Counted from the first letter of the stretch, positions 35,015-46,691 are shown. The stretch is 64,000 nt of DNA from Pseudorasbora parva (GCF_024679245.1 NC_090173.1:53059518-53123517), one strand, 5' to 3'. Translations and numbers: made by a program. The notes: generated by a model not told the origin, from the letters alone.

Positions 35015-36436
35015 TTATGTAACTCTAACCTCTTTCTTATCTATGTAAGCCTTGTTACCTACAAAGTATGCTCTCTTTCCCTCTTTGCGTGCCTTTTCTA
35101 CAAGTGGCCATAGCTTAGTGCGTGCTTCTTTGTCTGTAGCAGTCAGATCCTCTTTGAAACGAAGATGCTTTCTTTGTAGATATTCATTTGCTTTAGCATT
35201 TCTCCAAACCAAGTCTTTTGCCGTCCGTGAGAGAAACCTGATGATCACTGGTCGCGGTGTGACGCGGTGTTCTTCACCTCTGGAGGTTCACCAATCCTGT
35301 GGACTACATCGATGGCACCTGCCACAAAGGTGCGCTCAGCTTCTGGGAGGATTTCTGTACATATTTCTTTCACAACCACTTTGATGACTTCTTATGATCT
35401 CTCAGGGACTTCGTAAAGACGCAAGTTCCATCGTCTGTTGTAGGGATGTCCCGATCAGGTGTTTTTGCCCTTGAGTCCGAGTCATTTGTTTTTGAGTATC
35501 TGGCGATACCGTGTCCCGATCCGATACGCTGTGAGACGAGTGCGCGCTTTCGGATGATGCACAGAGACAGATCAGCGTGTACGTTCTCATTCGCGTCTTC
35601 TCTACACACGGGTGATGACGGTGAAAATTACTGGTCATATTCGAACATACGACAGCACTCGCATGCATTGAACAAAGTTTACACAGATAGACCGTTTTGC
35701 CCACGTGTTTCTTTTATTAGCACTGTTGTAATCACTGAGGAGCCAGCACGTGTATCCATCGATAGAAACATACATAACGCATTATTTTACAGTTACAACT
35801 CATATTATTGATGCGTCATCAGATGTGTGATGAACTGCTGTGCAAGTGCGCACCTTTTACACCCCAGAATATACATATATGTCCTTTTACACCCCAGAAT
35901 ATACATATATATCCGAGTCCTGATCGGTAGGTAACGTCAGATTCCGATCGAGTCAGAAATCACGTGTTTGGGCCCGATTTCCGATCACACGATCGGATCG
36001 GGACATCCCTAGTCTGTTGTATCGTTCAGAGTCACTAGGTTTCTGCTCCATTTCTTGAATTTTCTTTTGAGATTTCGCACACTGTGTTTTAAGACGTGCG
36101 GTTTCTTTCTTTAAATCAGCGACGTCTTGGTAACAGTTATCGAGTGACTTTTTGAGTCCTTCGATTTGTAGAGTATTTTGTTTGACTGCTGTGTCAATTT
36201 GATTAGCTCTTTGGTTGATTTTTGCCGTCAGAACGCGAATAATGTTCTCTTGCATCTCGGTCAAAGACGGCTCATTCCCTCCATCATTTTTTGCTTTCTT
36301 TGGTGGACGTTTCACTGGAGTGTTGGGATTGGAGCTACGTGTACCTCCCTCAGTCTCTTTGCAGGCATAAGAGTGGAGATCCTTAATAGACCTTTTTTCT
36401 TTTGCAGATTCAGTCTCCATCTCCACAGAATCCTCC
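35015..36436 (-). pseudogene. LINE ORF1 (RNA-binding protein), split by a hAT element
   Basis: The N-terminal part begins MEDSVEMETESAKEKRS at 36436, has a basic segment (VKRPPKKAKN) and a coiled coil (VKQNTLQIEGLKKSLDNC), and stops at the hAT insertion near 36012. Beyond it the frame resumes at 35440 with WNLRLYEVPE, the start of the L1-type RRM. After small frame changes it continues to IIRFLSRTAKDLVWRNAK and the C-terminal domain ending near 35015. The order coiled coil-RRM-CTD is that of L1 ORF1p. Confidence 0.8.
35441..36011. mobile_element. 571-bp hAT MITE inside LINE ORF1
   Basis: Ends are TAGGGATGTCCCGATC and GATCGGGACATCCCTA. A perfect 8-bp duplication GTCTGTTG flanks it (35433-35440 and 36012-36019). 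It has no transposase. It contains a direct duplication CTTTTACACCCCAGAATATA at about 35850 and 35884. Confidence 0.93.
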
Positions 36437-37000
36437 ATCTTTCGCGCTATCAATTCAAACGACAAATAGCTATTGTTCGACCATAAACCAGTTGTTGAAA
36501 GTCTCCAAAAGTGTTTTACAAATGCACTGCTTACTTTATTAATCAACCATTTAGTTTAAGTCATAGTAAATTAAGTAGACCCTATATTTCTGTCTCAGCT
36601 CAAAAAAACACAATCGCTCACGTCGCCATCTTGAGCGCCCCCCTACTTGTCTGTCTTGTGTTCTCATGGACATGTGAAACGCCATCAGTCCCTCCCCAGG
36701 CAAGTACTGTTCCAATTCAAAGTTCACATCTAGCCAAGCAGGCTACGGGAGGCTGCATCGAGAGGAGACATCCCAGAATGCATCTCGCACCGTCCAGCAA
36801 AGCGTCAATAGCAGATGAGAAACCCTGCTTAATTTAAAAATACTACTGTTCATCTCAAAAAATGTAGTTTTAAGACTTTTCAGGCGAGAATGTACTTGTT
36901 TAATGATTAAATATGTGGTTTATGTATAAAGAGAGTGCATATTTGACAATTTTATCTGGCGTGTTGTGAGCTCAGTCAGCATGTGCTCAGCGCTTGTTAA

Positions 37001-37896
37001 AGGACAACTCCGGTGAGAAATGACCCTAGGTGTAATTAACAGATGGTTACAGAGTAGATCGTTCTCTGGGATGCGTTTTCATGAAAATCGAATGTAAAGA
37101 GTTTTATCTTTAAAAACAGATTAGCTTATAATGCTTGTCTATGGGGCACAGGGTAGACACAGGGTGATACAATTAAATCGCTAGTTAATACCACTAACAA
37201 GGCTCAAAATAGCCTCACACTAACACAGTAGCATGATGAGTGTCCCTACATGCAAACCGAAGCACTGAGAACTTTGTAAGTGTAAACATTTTAATAAGAA
37301 GATACTTTATAAACATAGTGCATTACGCGTTCACGGACAGGCACCATCTTGGAAAACAGGTGAGCTGGTCGATAGGAATTAAGTTTGTGAAATGTAATAA
37401 CATGGACATTTTTATTTTTATTTATTTATTTTCTCTGTTGCGTTCAGTGCTTTCTTCCGGAAACAATGGACCATATGAGATTCCAAGTCACAGTTCATCA
37501 CTTAGCACAGCGCTCGTAGCTCGACGAGTCGAGACTGTTTTCCAAGATGGCGCCTGTCCGTGAACGCGTAATGCACTATGTTTATAAAGTATCTTCTTGT
37601 TAAACTGTTTGTACACTTACTAAGTTCTCAATGCTTCGGTTAGCATGTAGGGACCCTCATCATGCTACCGTGTTAGTGTGAGGCTATTTTGAGCCTTGTT
37701 AGTGGTATTAACTAGCGATTTAATTGTATCACCCTGTGTCTACCCTGTGCCCCATAGACTAGCGTTATAAGCTAATCTGTTGTTAAAGATAAAACTCTTT
37801 AAATTTGATTTTCATGAAAACGCATCCCAGAAGAACGATCTACAATGTAACCATCTGTTAATTACCCCTAGGTTCATTTCTCATCGGAGTTGTCCT
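37001..37896. mobile_element. TTAA-flanked inverted-repeat element 1 (896 bp)
   Basis: Arms of about 350 bp start AGGACAACTCCGGTGAGAAA and end with the complement GGAGTTGTCCT. TTAA lies on both sides (36997-37000, 37897-37900). TTAA targets are used by piggyBac and Kolobok transposases. No transposase gene inside. Confidence 0.85.
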
Positions 37897-37900
37897 TTAA

Positions 37901-38673
37901 CCCGCCGAGAGCAGCCTTTTCTCGGATAGACCTTCTGACGTCTGCCGCTGACTCTGGTGTGGTTAAACATCAGATATCAGAAACATGAGAAAAGAGGCAG
38001 GGTTGTGTTATATATTTCGTTTTGTTATAAATATACATGCGTAATCAAGGTATGAGTTGCCTGAACCACATTTTTGTGGCTATATGTTTAAGATTTTTTA
38101 TTTTTTATTGAGAGGAGAGGCAGCGTTTTATGGGATATTTCGTTTTAATGTAGCCTAAAATATTAAAGTAAAAAAAAAAAAAATGGAAAATAGGAAGAGT
38201 GGCGGTTTATGACATGTTTTATTGTAGCTTAAAATGATTACGTTTTTTTTTTTAAATAAAAAGAAAAAGAGAGGCAGCTTGTGTTTTGTGACATTTCGTT
38301 TTATTGCACCATAGAATATATGTTTATTAATACCAAGTACGCGAACGGCTTGCGTCCGTGTAATTCAGACTTGTCAAGTTCGACTGGAGAACGAACTCTC
38401 GAGGACGGCAGGACACAAGTCAAGTCAGGCTGATCTGCTAACAGCAGTGTTCTTCATAGTTTCACTGAAAGTGTAGGCCTATATGCTATATGTATATTTT
38501 AGGCTACAATAAAACGAAATGCATGATAAAACACCACTCTGCCTCTTTTCATTTTCATTAAAAAAATATGATAGCCTATTATAGCCACACAAATGTAGTG
38601 CAATGCATTATCTTCACTGCATGTATCTAGCAAAACGAAATATAAAAAACCCTGCCTCTTTTCGTTTACATTA

Positions 38674-38734
<61 letters not shown>

Positions 38735-39132
38735 TGTGGTTCAGACAAGGCATATGATTTTCACTCTAATAAAATGAAATATGACAAAACACAGCCCTGT
38801 CTCTTTTTGTTAAATGTCAGTTTATGTGTGATCAATGATATAACAGTATAAATAAAAGGTATATGGTATAAGAGGCTAAGAAATAAAGCGAACAATCCAG
38901 TCAAACAAAGTTAGTGCTATCTACAACGGTTAATAAGTTAATAGCCTAAAATTAACTTCACACTGCCATCAGCAAAAACGATCTGTCAGGGAATAAATTA
39001 TAGATTAATGAGACCAAAGATCACTCGTTAGATCTAAACAAGACATTATATTTCATGTTTAACCACCAGAGACATCAGAGCCAGCCGTAAAACATCAGAA
39101 GTTCTAGCCGAGAAAAGGCTGCTCTCGGTGGG
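37901..39132. mobile_element. TTAA-flanked inverted-repeat element 2 (1232 bp)
   Basis: It starts CCCGCCGAGAGCAGCCTTTT and ends with the near complement AAAAGGCTGCTCTCGGTGGG, between TTAA at 37897-37900 and 39133-39136. Internal repeats with GAGGCAG...TTTCGTTTTATTGTAGC occur in direct orientation on the left half and inverted on the right half. A (TAA)n microsatellite lies at about 38677-38732. Confidence 0.83.
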
Positions 39133-39699
39133 TTAACGAGCGCTGAGCACCCGCCGATCGAATGGATCTCACAACTCCGAAAACGCCAGATCAAATTGCC
39201 AAATAGGCGCTCTCTTCATAAATAAACCACATATTTGAGCTTTAAACAACTAGATACTTGCCTGAAAAAGTCTTACAACTACATTTTGTGACACATTAAT
39301 TGTAGTATTTTTTAATTGTGCGGGTTTTCTCGTCCACTGTTGCGCTTGCTGTTCGGTGCGAGATGCATTCTGGGACACCGGTCTGTCTGAAGTCCACAAG
39401 TCACCTCTCGATACATCCTCGATAAAAGGGGAGGATCAAGGACACATCCGGGGATTTGAACTGTACTTGGCTAGATGTGAACTTTGAATTGGAACGGGAC
39501 TCGACCAGCAACTGATGACGATTCACAATAGAGATTGATGACGATTCCTCCCGTCCTCTGGAGTTCGTTCTCCCGAGTTGAACTTGGCAAATTTGAACTA
39601 CCAAAGACACAAGTCACAAGTTTGTTTTGTACAGATTTTGTAACCTGTAGCCTCCTCATTGTAAATAACTTTTATTTTATTTTTATAGTTTTTTTTGTC

Positions 39700-39812
39700 A
39701 TGAAAAATTAAGATTAATAAAATAAATAAAGCCACAATTTCTCCAGCCTTTGAAAAAATTCTCTCACAAGGGACACTTGTTGCTGGCATGCACAAATATT
39801 TTTTAGCAAGTA
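39700..39812 (-). pseudogene. hAT transposase C-terminal fragment
   Basis: The - strand reads LAKKYLCMPATSVPCERIFS then KAGEIV before losing similarity. Y..[IM]PATSVPCER.FS.AG is the hATC dimerisation motif at the C-terminus of hAT transposases. It is an isolated remnant with no neighbouring transposase sequence. Confidence 0.75.
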
Positions 39813-39819
39813 GGGAAAA

Positions 39820-40630
39820 TTACTGAAAATTAAGTTAATGGATCTGGGCCAGTACAATACACACATCTCAATTTATGTGGTGTTTCCAAATGGAAATGCT
39901 GCCACACCACAGAGATATGACATCTCATATATAACCGATGAATATATATCTTCTATATCTATGTAATTCTAGATCTCTATCTTATGCTGTGCTATCTGTC
40001 ACTATCTAACTTAGCCTATATGAATGTGTCCTTAGCCTAGATCTATCCTAACTATCTGTCACTGTATATACCTATCAGTCAATATATCGCATTTAAATCT
40101 AGCCTAAATATAAATATAAAGCGCACTATAAATCTCACATATCACAAAACTCACGAGGTAAAGATGGATTAACTTTTAGGGGATTTAGGGGTTGTGTGAC
40201 TGTGGTTTGTTCCCACCTCTTTCAATCAAAGCAGTTTCGGCCAAGTACCCCAGAGTGCAGTCTGGACGATGAGACGGGGCTACACATTGGGGCGTGGCGA
40301 CACGTTTCACTCTGCCCACATGCAATTTCATTGGTTTACAATACAACAAATCTTTTTGGCATAGGCACTTCAAGCCTGCGCAAGAACATTTCTTAATGTA
40401 CGATTTTATGAATGAGCCAAAGACAGAATAGAAAAGATTCATTTATTGTTTTGAAACAGGCGCTTGGTGACGGTACCTCCAGTATAATTCAGGCTAATAG
40501 AGCTGTTTTACATTTGGCTTCTTCATCGGGGTCGATGGATCAGCACAAACCCGGATTTTATGCAAATGATGATTAATTATTAACTGTAAGATTGGGCACC
40601 TCTGAACGCAAACGGCTAATTTTAGTTTAA
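39820..40630. other. Non-coding stretch, no recognised feature
   Basis: No ORF, paired repeat or splice pattern that I can support. It ends at a CAGCACTGGGTAACTTTTGT element end (about 40632-40760). Confidence 0.4.
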
Positions 40631-40931
40631 AGCAGCACTGGGTAACTTTTGTTCTCAGCGTCCCCTTACAGTTGGGAAAAAATAATGTCCTCAACTACTG
40701 TCGTACTCTGTCATCCTACAACAGGGGATGCCATCTCGCATGCATTTGTTGACATGACAACCCTGATAGCCCTGAACTAGTTATGCGTGGGGATAGTTCA
40801 CCAAAAATGAAAATTCTGTCATTTACTTGCCCTCATGTTGTTCAAATCCTGTATAATTTTTCCTGTATAACACAAAATAAGATATTTGGAAGAATGTTTG
40901 TAACAAAGCAGATAGAGCAACCATTTACTAC

Positions 40932-42084
40932 TAGACATGTGCCGATTTTCGATAATGCGATTTATCACGATAATGAATATGCACGATATTGTTATCATGG
41001 GCACTTTAAAATATCGTAAATAATAATTTATTAACAATTTTAAAAAAAAATTATAATGCATTCAAGAATACTTTGCCCATCAACCGTATAAATGCTCAAC
41101 ACTGCTGTTTTCTGCGTCAAAGGGACACGCGCTCAGATATAAACAAGCCCAACGTGCGTTTGCACATGACTGAACCGGTGAAGGAGACGCGCTGCTGAAG
41201 TGCCGCTCAGTGACAGCAGAGGGCGCTGATGAACTGCAGAATGCACCGGTTACCCCGGAAACCAGCAAACAAACAAAAACCACGTGTACTTTTAAAAACA
41301 TCCATTCGTTTTTGTAATCTCAATGTTGTTCATCAAAGCACCAAATACTTAATACTTAAAGACTTAATAGGCTATTTATTTTCAAACTTAAACATTTTTA
41401 TGTTTTAATCTGGACTACAACATGCCCTAATGATTAGAACGTTCTGTTATTGTTCAGTAAAACTTTGAGATACGACTTCATTAGTTAACATGTTAATTCA
41501 TTTTTCACCAAACTGACAATGAAAAATACTTATAAAGAATGAATCATTCTATGTTAATTACTTAGTTACTGTTTAATAACATTAAAATCAAAATCAAAAA
41601 AACTTTTTTAATGGACCTAAGATAAAACTAACAATGATCAGTATTTCTGAACTAACATTAACAAAAACATTATACTTTCTGTACCAAATGTAGCTATTGC
41701 TCAATCTTAATTAATGCATTAAATAATGAGCTCTTATTGTAATTTGTAAGCCTACCTGTTGTTCTTTATAGCCTAATTCTTTTGCAATTTAATCTGTTTG
41801 AAAATTGTACTTTTACAGCTCTGAAAAATATCAAGAGACCACATAACATTGATTTCTCAATGAGGGGTCTCTTAATTTTTTTCCAGAGCTGTATATTTTT
41901 TTGGTGCATTATTGTATTTAAACATTCAGTTATTTTTGTTCTTACAAAAATAGTTCTTAAAGCTTTTATGCTATGGCAACACTTTTTTTTTGCAACTTAT
42001 TTAAATATCGTGATAATATCGTATATCGTGATAAAACTTCATCAATTAATCGCAACATGAAAAATTGATATCGGCACATGCCTA
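40932..42084. mobile_element. hAT element inside the MITE
   Basis: The ends TAGACATGTGCCGAT and ATCGGCACATGCCTA are flanked by a perfect 8-bp duplication TTTACTAC (40924-40931, 42085-42092). Near each end are AT-rich TATCGTGATAA-type repeats. No transposase is present. Confidence 0.9.
41816..41891. mobile_element. 76-bp mini mariner-like element
   Basis: CAGCTCTGAAAAATATCAAG...CTTAATTTTTTTCCAGAGCTG is almost entirely two inverted arms, flanked by TA (41814-41815, 41892-41893). The arms match the GCTCTGGAAAAAATTAAGAG ends of fish Tc1/mariner elements. It lies within the hAT at 40932-42084. Confidence 0.72.
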
Positions 42085-42239
42085 TTTACTACCATAGTAT
42101 TTTCCCCCCTACTATGGTAGTGAATGGTTTCTCTATCTGCTTGGTTACAAACATTCTCACCAATATCAATAATACAGGTTTGGAACAACATGAGGGTAAA
42201 TGACAGAATTTTCATTTTTGGGTGAACTATCCCTTTAAG

Positions 42240-43540
42240 AAGAACTGACTGGCTTGGATGAGAAACTTTGCAACGACAAACCAACAATGGATATCTTGGT
42301 CACATCCTTTTGGAGAAAGAAAGAGAAAAATTAATTTCAAAAAATATAAATATATTCTTTGTACATTTTATCAATATTAAGAATTTACTTGCATGTGTGA
42401 CTAAACTAAAGTATTTTTTTTTTACCCTAAATTACGTAATGTTAGGCCTACGTGGCTTGCTTTCTTTCTCTTACGCTGTTTAGAATTTTTCCCACTTGTG
42501 AGGATGGTGAAATGAGCGCCATTTTATCATAGTATTCATGGTTATGTTGTTCCCTTAACTTTACGGGACAATTTGAAAAGTTGGAAAATGAAAAATCACG
42601 TTCAACACAACCACGTAACCCTAAACAGTGTACATTATTTGGCCTACATTAAGTTACACGTTTGACATGTTTCAGTAAATTTGACATCACTTAGGCCTAA
42701 ATAATCCCCATTTCCCTTGGATACATTTACCTCTAATTTACTTCTTACTTCACGTCTAACGTTAAATATCCACACAAGCCTAATATGTTGGACATATTTG
42801 TCTGCAGTTTAATCATTAACACTTACCTGACGCGTGAATTGCATCCTCAAAATTGCTGTAGCTGCCTCTCGGTGAACCTCGCGAAGTCCTTTGATCTGTA
42901 TCCTTCCGCGAAATCAAAAAAGTACACCAGAGATGCTTCCGCGAAATCAAACGAGCAATACAGATCCTTCCGCAGTCAAACAAGCTCTTGTACGTATTCA
43001 TTAAAATTAGGCAGATTAAATGGCACAATTAACTACATATGTTCATGAATTATATATGTATATTAAATATGTAATATGTAAGTGTTGTATAATTATAATG
43101 CAGATACCATCATAAACAAAACATTGAAAATACATCTAATTTCACAAATATTGTTCTGATATAGACTATTTTATCAAATGTTTCTAACAGCCCATTTCAA
43201 CAGCACAAACAATAATCTATTTACCATAGTAAAATATTGTGTGTAAAATATTGTGTTGGCCATAGCCTACTTTTATAAAATATTGACTGGATTTGCATTT
43301 TTTAGTCCAGTCAACATTTGCAATTCTAAATGTTAACAGGATTTGAAAATATCAATTCATTAAATTTTTTTCAAATATATTTCTGCAGACTTAATATAAT
43401 ATGTCTGCTTAACTAAACACAAATAAGAAAATTAGTTCAACATATTTTTTTTTGCTCTTCCAACATTTTATTAATTGGAGTTTTTAGAGTGTCCATTTAT
43501 TTAATCCAAAAATGGATGTTGCAGGATCTGTGATTATATT
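42240..43540. other. Non-coding stretch
   Basis: Only a short local duplication (TTCCGCGAAATCAAA twice at 42904-42952) and AT-rich sequence. No gene recognised. Confidence 0.4.
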
Positions 43541-43549
43541 AGCATGAGA

Positions 43550-43775
43550 CTGCTTCCAGAGCAAGACACCAATAAATACTAGACAAATAGAACTGATTGT
43601 CTCCTCTCCAACAATAAGCTGGGGTGTTCTGTGGCTTCAGCCACAATATGGCTGCTGTCGCGTCATCAAGGTGGCTGCACATTAGTGGTGGAGGAGATTC
43701 CCCCCTTCCATATGTAAAGCGCTTTGAGTACCCTGAAAAGCACAATATAAATAACTATAAATAAATAAAAACATA
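43550..43775 (+). mobile_element. LINE/SINE 3' end fragment
   Basis: CATATGTAAAGCGCTTTGAG, then ACCCTGAAAAGCACAATATA with an AAATAAATAAA tail, is the 3' end of an abundant cyprinid retroelement. It is preceded by the typical CAATATGGCTGCTGTCGCG and GAGGAGATTCCCCCCTTCC. Truncated at the 5' end. Confidence 0.65.
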
Positions 43776-44116
43776 ACCCCAAACTTGGTACAAGTGCATG
43801 TTTGAGATTTTACATTTTACATAGGACCTCTGAGATAGGACCTGCAGTCCATCAGCATGGAATAATCTAGGGGGAAAAAAATTAACAATTTGTCAAAGTG
43901 CCAAAAATGTTTTGTATAAAATGTCAGTTTTAGAAGGAAAAATGCTAAAGCAGAGGTGAAATTCATGTTTTTTTTTTATATTTTTAATATTATAACATTT
44001 AATAATACTAAACTAATTTAGTATTTCTTAAAATGACTAATAAAATATATATAATTTTCATAAGAAATTTACACATACATAGTGATGTTATTACAAATTT
44101 GATTAACTTATTTAAA

Positions 44117-45112
44117 GCACCGCCAGGTAACTTTTCAACCTTCATAATATATTTTTTAAGACTCTTGTGATGATAAATCGACTTACAATAGGTTGAATGA
44201 CACGTCTGCCATAGCCTGATGGGGTCTGTAGCGTTTTTAATCGTACTTTTAAACTTCGGGTTTCGGGTAGTAACCCGAGAACAAAAAGAACTACAAAATT
44301 CGACTACTTTACGGCATATACGTCACTTCCACCAACACCCACACTTTCTTAAATTCGGACGTGCGAGCCCAACTTTGTTCGTTGGATAATATAGTCATGT
44401 CCGAAGCAGCAGAGACAAATAAGAAAGAAAAGGTTTTGTTGGAGGAAAGCAATAAGAGGAAACGAAAAAGTGATGGGATTAAAGGCAGGACGAGGATCAA
44501 CATTGGACCAGCGTTTGCTCGTCGGCGTGAGCTGAAGGAGGCGTGCCCGACCGATGCTGTCCTGCTTATGATGATTACCTACCACTCAAACATTGAACTG
44601 AAGTATCATATAGATTCTGTAAAACGCTAACCAATAGACTATATGCTACTATAATGATACTGGCTTGTAAACGTGAGTGCCGCGATCATTTGGCGTTTGA
44701 AAAAATAAAACCCATGAAATTATATTCATATGACATGCTGAAACATATGCCACTGTACCTGGGATGAGGACATTTCACACATTTGCAACGCAAGCAGAAC
44801 ACCCGCATGTGAACTCCTGCAGTGTTCAGGGGAACTGTTAGTGATGCGCGGGTCGGCTTTTTTTCCAACCCACGGGTCCCGCTTTTATGAAATTATTTGG
44901 CTGTATATATTTTTACAACCTGCCCCGCGACCATTAAATAGATATACGGGGTCCGCAGGTTGTCATGTCAACAAATGCATGCACGCATCCCCTGCATAGA
45001 CATTAAAAGAAAGATCCCCTGATGTAGGATGACAGAGTTTACGACAGTAGTAGAGGACAATACTGTTTCCCAACTGTAGGGGGAACCTGAGGGCAAAAGT
45101 TACCTAGTGCTG
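44117..45112. mobile_element. Probable DNA element with AGGTAACTTTT ends
   Basis: AGCACCGCCAGGTAACTTTT at 44117 and AAAAGTTACCTAGTGCT ending near 45112 are inverted. A solo copy of the same end lies at about 40632-40760, and the 120 bases after it are the inverse of 44985-45105. A + strand coding fragment lies inside. Confidence 0.5.
44398..44629 (+). pseudogene. N-terminal coding fragment, transposon-linked protein
   Basis: It starts MSEAAETNKKEKVLLEESNK, has a basic KRKRK motif, then GRTRINIGPAFARRRELKE. The [RK]TR[IV]NIG.AF.RWR.L motif occurs at the N-terminus of uncharacterised proteins linked to DNA transposons in fish. After LKE the frame departs from that pattern, suggesting truncation or a small deletion. 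I assign no function. Confidence 0.4.
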
Positions 45113-45129
45113 GTTTACTGAGCTTTTTC

Positions 45130-45877
45130 AGTTCACCTGTATTTCTGTAAGGCTAAACCTTACAGTTTTTGGATAGATGCTATATAAATGCTACATGTAC
45201 AACATTATCTACTGTGTACAACTTGTAATAGTAGTTAAGTGGCTTTCAATAATGCACATTCATATTTAAAATTTTAAAGCTTTCCTTTGTTGTAGAGGTT
45301 TTTTTCTGTCTCTCCTGAATTCACAGAACATTTGATCCATATTTGTTTACCATGAGAGACCAGAACATGTTTCAGCTACTTGGATTTTCGCACTCTGAGG
45401 TCCGTTAGGTTAAATAAATGTGCTTACATCCCATCATCCATTGACAAATTTATCAGCAAAACCTTTACATAACAATCAAAACCTCTAATCTAAACATAAA
45501 ATGTGATTAAACGTTCATAAACAAGAGTTGTTCTTCAAAGACACTACATTTCTATCAAGTAAATATTACACAGAATCGTTTCAATTAAAGGTAAGAAAAG
45601 TGTCAGGAACAGTAATATGTATTACTTGTGATTTTATGGACTAAACTCACCTTAAAGGGTAACTAAACCCTAAACCAACTTTTTTTAGTTAATGATCTGC
45701 AAGACTGGGGCTTTATTAATGCTCTTTATTGATTTGAGTAAATGTTTTGACATATGGGTATAAGGTGTTTTAATTCTATAATATATGGTGTAAAAACGTC
45801 TTAGTGCTGCCCTCTTAAGGTTGAACGGTGGCTACTGCAGTCGAATTTTCCTATTGGACGTTGTGGTGCTTCGTGAG
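45130..45877. other. Non-coding stretch with a TTAAAGGGTAACTAAACCC element end
   Basis: At about 45652 a sequence AAAGGGTAACTAAACCCTAA resembles the end of a DNA transposon. No partner end was found. Confidence 0.4.
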
Positions 45878-45885
45878 GTAGGATG

Positions 45886-45920
45886 CAGAGCCATATAGAT
45901 AGATTTTCTATATGGCTCTG
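45886..45920. mobile_element. 35-bp inverted-repeat micro-element with 8-bp TSD
   Basis: Two perfect 14-bp arms, CAGAGCCATATAGA and its complement, are separated by 7 bases. The unit is flanked by exact duplications GTAGGATG (45878-45885, 45921-45928). The first ten bases match the ends of the 516-bp hAT MITE at 49698-50213. Confidence 0.85.
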
Positions 45921-46490
45921 GTAGGATGGTACTTCCAGCGGCTCACTACCACGCCCCTGGCACGAGTTCACCACACCCTAAGAAATGTTTTCCCGTGATC
46001 ACATGATGAGAACGGCTTCAGTCCAGTATGAGTGCTCATGTTACATGAAGTAGAAACATTATGAATGAAACTTTCTCTTCACTTGCTTTTAACATCCTAA
46101 TGAAGAAAATACAGATAAATAATGCAGTTGTAAGTACATGTTAAGCTTTTCTTCTGATATTTTTGCCACCTGTCATTTCTACAGATAATTTTTATACTTC
46201 AGACGCTTTCAGACAAACCCTGACACGCAAATGGTTGCCGTGGTAATGAACAACAATACCGTAACTTGCTGGCGTATAGTCTAACTTTTATTTGAGGAAA
46301 TCTGTTGTAATAGGCTATTAGGTTTGAACTTATTGGTCCTGTGCTTTTTTAGTGGCATTCAGTATAAGGATAAGGATATGGCTGTTCAATGTTCATAGAT
46401 TAGTTAGTGGTCTCATATTGCGCTGCTGCTTCGCTAGCATGAATGAATCAATGAAAGCATCGTCGTCATCGGGAGTTAACGTAGTTTGAG

Positions 46491-46691
46491 TCAGCGGCTC
46501 GATTGATAAGGCTCTGTGTCTACAGACATTTCACCCTCCTCCTCTTCAGGTGAAGGTGGTGGAGAAAAGTCCTCTACTTTAGATGACCGCTCTGTTGCAA
46601 GGCTACTTTCGTCACTCCAGTCACTAACCATCTTTGCGAGTCTGACACCTGTCAAACAATCCGTCACTGCGGGTCTCAGGTGCAGCGACAC
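46491..46691 (-). pseudogene. Acidic coding fragment, unidentified
   Basis: A - strand frame contains MVSDWSDESSLATERSSKVE, DFSPPPSPEEEEGEM and TEPYQ, an acidic Ser/Pro-rich stretch like the N-terminus of transposon-linked fish proteins. CpG-rich surroundings (to 46810) could be its promoter. No continuation found; function unknown. Confidence 0.35.

Larger units (their letters stand above)
31888..36643 (-). mobile_element. L1/Tx1-type LINE insertion, decayed
   Basis: The insertion is bounded by the direct repeat TACTTGTCTGTCT at 31875-31887 and 36644-36656. On the - strand it has a short 5' UTR, ORF1 (36436 to about 35015), a damaged endonuclease region, ORF2 reverse transcriptase (about 34750-32304) and a 3' tail of TAAAA repeats (31888-31910 on this strand). 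ORF1 is split by a hAT element at 35441-36011. Most of the endonuclease is missing; 34760-35000 holds unrelated sequence. Confidence 0.87.
36657..39610. mobile_element. Palindromic DNA element carrying two TTAA-specific elements at its centre
   Basis: The left arm (about 36657-36996) and right arm (39137 to about 39610) are inverted copies; for example TTCAAAGTTCACATCTAGCC at 36719 against GGCTAGATGTGAACTTTGAA, and GAGATGCATTCTGGGA against TCCCAGAATGCATCTC. The arms meet at TTAA in a palindromic centre (GCGCTTG-TTAA-CGAGCGC), which is split by the two elements at 37001-37896 and 37901-39132. The left arm probably continued across the LINE to about 31855. Confidence 0.7.
40790..42233. mobile_element. 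Cyprinid GGGATAGTTCACC inverted-repeat element with a hAT nested inside
   Basis: The left arm GGGATAGTTCACCAAAAATG at 40790 and the right arm CATTTTTGGGTGAACTATCC ending at 42233 are the ends of a very abundant cyprinid MITE (internal TTCTGTCATTTACTTGCCCT and its complement). The original element is about 0.3 kb; the rest is the hAT copy at 40932-42084. Confidence 0.85.
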
